Source of the DNA: Parietaria judaica
Lineage: Eukaryota; Streptophyta; Magnoliopsida; Rosales; Urticaceae
Length of the DNA stretch: 64,000 nt
Reading direction: 5' to 3'
Assembly (NCBI GenBank): GCA_954871525.1
Contig: OX940861.1
Coordinates: 34,981,201-35,045,200 of the forward strand
Part shown: piece by piece, positions 58,902 to 64,000 of the stretch
Numbering within the stretch: the first letter of the stretch is position 1
How the letters are laid out: every line of letters starts with the position of its first letter
The notes under the pieces: model-generated
What the model was told of the DNA's origin: nothing
What the model saw: the letters and a program-made list of their open reading frames with translations, nothing else
Database searches by the model: none
Made by a program: the position numbers and the translations under genes

Positions 58902-59480
58902 TAGGAGTGAAAATAACTCTCGGAACGGGGTTAAAATTATATCCGTATTCGGAACCGAATTTCAAAATCAAACCCGGGTCCAGAATCTGAATCATGATAT
59001 TGGGTTTTGATTTATTAAAATCAAGATATCCAGTTTTAATTGAACACCCGATTTTATTTTATTTTATTCTTTAATAATGTAAACTTGTTTCATTTGATTT
59101 CTTTCAGCCCTCTCTAAGTGTCTCTCGTACACTCACACAGTCGCCGCTCACTTTCTTCGCTCTCCGTCGCTCTTTCGGTTTCTCTCTCACTTCTCATCGT
59201 TGTTATGATTTCTCGAGATTTGTGGTTGTTTCTTTAATAATGATTTGTGATTTAATTATCAGTTGCTTGATTTAAGTTTCGGCGTTTTAATTTTGAGACA
59301 ATGTGATGTGCGTTTTTTTTTATTATGCATTATGACGCAGTTTTTGAGACTGGTATTTGATATACGGTTTTGAGAAAAGTATTTGATGTTCGGTTTTGAT
59401 GGTGGTTGAGACTTGAGACAATGTATGTTTTTAGATTTTTTTTTAAAAAAATCCGGGTCCGAGTAAAAATTCAGCTCTAG
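58902..59480. mobile_element. Candidate hAT-like MITE with CCGG-rich ends
   Basis: Left end TAGGAGTGAAAATAACTC and inverted right end TAGAGCTGAATTTTTACTC align well. CCGGGTCC / GGATATCC words flank an AT-rich centre with a pyrimidine-rich leader (59105-59200). Similar words continue to 59645, so a second overlapping element is possible. No target duplication identified. Confidence 0.5.
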
Positions 59481-59645
59481 TTACAAACCCGGATCCGCTT
59501 TCTAATTCCGGAATCGGATAATTGGTTTTTAAATAAAGATATCTGTATTTCCATATCCGCATTCATATTTTGATTTTTGAATATCCAAATTCGGATATCG
59601 GATAGCTGGAAGAAAACGGATATCCAATTCGGTTTCAGTGTAACG

Positions 59646-61627
59646 CTCGGGGACAAAAACAAGGTTTAATATAAATAAACTTCACCTATATGAAAATTCA
59701 GTAAGCATTATCCAAGTAATCTAATATATTTTTGTCCTTTATAATTCTTTTTAATGTCCTATTTTTCCAAATTATACACAAGAATTTGATAGAACCTAAT
59801 AACACTTTGCACATGTGACCTTCTATTATGGATTCATAAATATAAAACACCCAATTAATATTTTTCCCACCCTATCTTATATCCATTATTATCAGCTAAC
59901 TATACCTAACATTGAAATAATTGAAAATTATTGGGGTGAATTAAAATGGTAAATAATAGTAATTGTTGTCACTGTCATTAATTTTAAAGCATATGCCTAA
60001 TTTTGACCTTCAAATAAAGTAATTAATACTTGCTGCGTACACAAACAGATGACATGTGATGTTGTTACAATGTGACCACAACAAGAAACATTGTACTTAA
60101 AATGTCTTATTTTTTGTCGATCCAAATTTAATGGTAATTTTTTCTCGAAAAGTGTTTTTCCTTAATTTAAATAGAGAATGTGATAAAGATTGATCAGACG
60201 TTTTAATTAAGGTACATGATATAAGAATAAGCTGAATCTAATTAAAAGTGTGAGGGTCATATCGATAATATGTGTTCAAAATGAGAGACAAAATAACTAT
60301 TTGAAAACTAATGAATTTTGGTACAACATTTTCTTTATAATAACATACGCACCCTCATTAATTGTTATATATCTATATCAAAAGAAAAACAATACTATCA
60401 AAATATACACTAATTGATGAGATAATAACAATTATCCAATATTTGTAGCATAAAAAATTCGAAGGCTTAAAGCACGTGTCGTGAATGCGTTAGCCGGTTA
60501 GCGGCTTAGTGCATCTTCAATATAATTAGAAAATGTCGAGTAATTAATTAATAATGTCACTTCGTATTATTTCATTACTATTCATAATTTATTTAATCTT
60601 ATATTTTTCACTGTTTATGTTTTAAACTTATTTTATAATTCTTATAACATATAATTGAATATTATCAATAAAATAATAATTATTATTATTATTATAGATA
60701 TAAATATAACAATTAAAAAATACAACTATTATCAGAACAACACATACAATTAATAATTAAAAAATATAAAATTAACTATAGCACGCTTACATTAGAAATT
60801 GAAAGCCCAAACATATATGATATATCCATGATATATATTTGAATGACACATATATAAAAAAAATACTCAAATAACAATTAAAAGTATACATAACATATTT
60901 TTAATATTTCAGTAAGTTGGAATCAACTCCACCAATAATTATGAAATATTGGTCAAAAATTTGATGATGAAAGAGGTTAATTTAATTGTGCTTGCGACAG
61001 TGATTATTGATAATTTATGTTTACATAGTAGTTTACATAATTATAATAATAAAATATAGTTTATGTTTAGTTTAAAAATAAAAATTAACTTTAGATATAA
61101 ATGTATGAAATAAGTTAAAAGTTGGGCTATTACTATAAATTTACCAAGTATATAACAATGGTGTTTTTGAGTCAGATTTGGAGTAGTTTATTTAAGCAAC
61201 TAGTTATTGTACTTTGAAGTAAAAATTGTTGCATTATAGAGAAATGTTTTGGAGATGTCCTTCCTTGCATATTACTACAATGAATTGTTCCCGGTGTTCC
61301 CTAAAATATAGTCTTAGAAATGTTGCATTATAGGCAAAATTGTGATATGAATTTTAAATAATTGATAATTTTGGATGAACATTGTGAGAGAAAAGATGTA
61401 CAAGTACAAACTCAACTTATTATGTAAACTCTATAGCAACAATGCTCTCAACGTTGATATAAGTAAAGGAGGGCGGCCCGATTGCTAGGCAAGTTGGGCG
61501 ACCGCTCAAGGCCCTCAATATTTAAAGGCTTCATATATTACATAACTTCAATAAAATAAAATAAAAAAAATAATAAAACTGAATTAGAATTAAACTTATA
61601 AGATGAAAGAGGTATCCTCATTATTGT
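59646..61627. other. AT-rich intergenic DNA
   Basis: No open frame with recognisable content, no RNA gene, no clear element ends. Confidence 0.5.
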
Positions 61628-61641
61628 TGTAAGTTACATAA

Positions 61642-61841
61642 TTTTTTTTTTAATAGGCTGATACTGTCGGCCAAGGTTACAATGCACTTTCGCATTACTA
61701 GATATAGGTAAGAACAGGTGGCAATATTAGCCAAGTTTACATATGTAAATGAGGCACTCATTTGAGTCCCACAGGGATTGAACCCGTGACCTCTTGAATG
61801 GAGGTGTAGTGGAGTTACCATTAGGCCAAGCTTGCTTGGTT
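61642..61841 (-). mobile_element. tRNA-derived SINE
   Basis: About 200 bp, flanked by 14-bp direct repeats TGTAAGTTAC(A/G)TAA (61628-61641, 61842-61855). On minus it has A box TGGCCTAATGG and B box GGTTCAATCCC at tRNA spacing, then a non-tRNA body and a poly-A tail (poly-T on plus at 61643-61651). Confidence 0.85.
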
Positions 61842-62188
61842 TGTAAGTTACGTAACTTGAAAGTTCAATAGGCAATAACACATTAATCTTCATGAAGAAA
61901 GTGACGATAAGAAGAACAAGTTTCATGGACAATCGTAGAAGAAGAACATGCTTAGTAGAATAATTAAGAAAAAGAACATGCTCAGCGAAAAAAAAAAGAG
62001 TAAATATTTGTATTAACATAGTATATTTTATCAAATATATTATTGTTAAAAAGGTGATTATTTTGGTGTGAATTGATATTCAAAATAAGTTTCATGATTG
62101 GTTAAGAAGAATAAGTTTCATGTAGAAGTGAAGAAGAAGAACATGGTTAGCAAAAATATAAATAAAAAAACATATTTGATGAAAAAAA

Positions 62189-63323
62189 GGGAAAATTACG
62201 GCAAAAATACCCAACCTTTGGTCAACCTGCCTCCCGTGTACCCAACTTTTAAAACTGGCGGCAAAAATTTCCAACGTGCGTTGACCGTGACTTTGGCATA
62301 AAACCGTTAATTTTTCCGTTAACATTCGCAATGTGGCCGTTAGCGGCAAAAATACCCAATTTTTTTTTTTTTGAAAAAAAAAATAATTTTTATTTTTTTA
62401 ATTTATATATTTTTTTCTTTACTTGATTAGTGATAAATACTTGAATTCCAAATACATAGAATAACAAAAAAGTTAGTCAAAACATCAATTGACTAAACTT
62501 AATCATGAATAAAACAATTACATAGTTAATTTAAGGTTGTCAGTCAAACTTTAAACAAAAACTTAATCATATTATTTTTATTACATTTGACTATCTTAAT
62601 TAGTCCCCAAAATATCTATTAGATATTTAATAAGGATTAAAAAAAAAAACCCGGACCCGGACATATCCGGGTTCGGAAAAACACGGATCCGGATAAATAA
62701 ATATTCGGACATGTCCGGATCCGGATATTTATTTAAAAAAAAGTAAAGCCCTTTAATTCTGGGCCGTTGGATGATCAAGATCAACGGCCCTGATAAAACG
62801 GTATTAGGGACTAAACAATAAATAAAACACTTTTAAGTATTAAAAAAAAAACGGATCCGGACCTGTCCGGGATTTTTTTTGCCCGGACCTGGACAGGTCT
62901 GTATCCGGGCTTTTTTTAAAAAAATATCCTAAAACGGCACCTTTGATAGTAAGACATTTTGGGGACTAAGCTAAATATATAGCATGACATCTCAAAGCAA
63001 TATTATATAATATGTATATATATGTGTGTGAAACTCTTAGCGCATATATCGTCAAGTTATGATAATATAATATGTATATTTTGGTCATAACTTGATAATA
63101 TAATATGTATATTAAAAAAATTTAAAACTATTTTTTTTCAAAAAAAAAAAGTTTGGGTATTTTTGCCGCTAACAGCCACATTGCAAATGTTAACGGAAAA
63201 ATTAACGGTTTTATGCCAAAGTCACGGTCAACGCACGTTGGGTATTTTTGCCGCCAATTTTAAAGGTTGGGTACACGGGAGGCAGGTTGACCAAAGGTTG
63301 GGTATATTTGCCGTAATTTTCCC
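62189..63323. mobile_element. MULE-type MITE with ~200-bp inverted repeats
   Basis: 1135 bp. Left repeat 62189-~62385, right repeat ~63125-63323; ends GGGAAAATTACGGCAAA on both strands. The two are about 90% alike by eye. The flanks are poly-A (62182-62188, 63324-63332), so the target duplication cannot be fixed. ORFs at 62092-62349 and 63163-63360 are mirror readings of the inverted repeats, not genes. Confidence 0.85.
62640..62920. repeat. CCGGA-rich inverted repeat cluster inside the MITE
   Basis: Words ACCCGGAC, GGATCCGGA and TCCGGGT occur in both orientations around a central GGGCCGTTGGATGATC. Possibly a second, nested element; ends not defined. Confidence 0.6.
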
Positions 63324-63332
63324 AAAAAAAAA

Positions 63333-64000
63333 TGATAAATATTGGTATTTAAACCTATGATATTTTATCAAATATATTATTATTAAAATTTTGAAAAAGG
63401 CCTCGTTTTAACTTTTCACCCAAAGCTTCTGAAAACGTTGGGTCAGCCATGGACCAAAGGTCATTAACCTTATTGACTCTTTTTTTTTTTTTTTTATGTC
63501 TTTTCTATTTCAGAAATGACCCATTCTTTATTATGGATGTTTGAATTTTATATCTCTGTTTTAAAAATAATAAAATGCTCTTATCAGTTCATTAAATCAA
63601 AGGATCAAATCTACAAATTCATCATAAAGAACGAGCTAATTCAATTATTTTTTGTATCAAAAGGGGCAAATTAGCACATCTCTCGTAAAAAGTGGAGCCG
63701 CTGCGCAAATAAATATATATTACCACTTGTTATAAATATTTTAATTATTATTGATGTTAATCTTAATATTTATAAACTTTTAGTCCCGTATGCAAGTTTA
63801 TCGAACTTTCATTTCTTTCCATAACGTCGAAATATTTTATCTAAGAGTCATAACATTTCCACTTGATCGAAACACAAGAATTTAAATATATATCATCTAC
63901 AAAAGTCAAGCATTTATTAAGAACGTGCTGTTTTATAAAGTGTTATAAGCCTAATGTCTATTTATTTCCACATCAAGTTGGGATTTAAATTTAAATCTCC
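63333..64000. other. Intergenic AT-rich DNA at the right edge
   Basis: Nothing recognised. Confidence 0.5.

Noticed and set aside
61750..61841. tRNA gene on minus
   Set aside because: A and B boxes fit, but the cloverleaf is not complete and the A-tail with flanking duplications marks a SINE.
62092..63360. Similar ORFs on opposite strands (62092-62349 minus, 63163-63360 plus)
   Set aside because: They are the two inverted repeats of one MITE read in mirror direction.

Overview
The window is nuclear DNA from a flowering plant, most likely a eudicot. The signs are AT-rich DNA, many short GT-AG introns, plant orthologues (LACS9, an SGT-type TPR co-chaperone, PDS5) and a dense nested load of plant transposons. 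There are no bacterial operons, rRNA genes or CRISPR arrays.

Four host genes are readable. (1) 1-~2690, minus: 5' part of LACS9, a long-chain acyl-CoA synthetase, running off the left edge. (2) 8805-15004, minus: a complete 10-exon gene for a 414-aa small glutamine-rich TPR protein. (3) 32811-49533, minus: a complete 31-exon PDS5 cohesin-regulator gene (1417 aa predicted). (4) 50515-51817, plus: a two-exon gene for a 111-aa protein with one membrane segment, divergent from PDS5. The exon models were built by hand; phases add up from start to stop in genes 2-4.

The rest is largely mobile DNA, several elements with exact target-site duplications (TSDs). A hAT element (2842-5624) sits just upstream of LACS9, and a solo LTR follows at 6537-7187. 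Intron 2 of the SGT gene holds a decayed LTR element whose gag is split by a hAT MITE (13010-13686). From ~15640 to 27264 lies a large decayed transposon with a DUF1985 gene on plus, MULE-type transposase pieces on minus, a 383-bp tandem array and a recurring ACCGCTA motif; a 5937-bp Ty3/gypsy element (19936-25872) is nested in it. A Helitron with clean termini (27313-32002) abuts it. PDS5 introns hold a hAT MITE, a solo LTR and a SINE. The right third holds a CCCAA-rich hAT MITE, a truncated BED-zinc-finger hAT, two elements with CCGG-rich ends, a tRNA-derived SINE and a 1135-bp MULE-type MITE with ~200-bp inverted repeats.

The most unusual part is the DUF1985/MULE composite with its motif-bearing repeats; next is the Helitron carrying an exon-like segment in three copies. 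Retroelement breaks are described only, not repaired.
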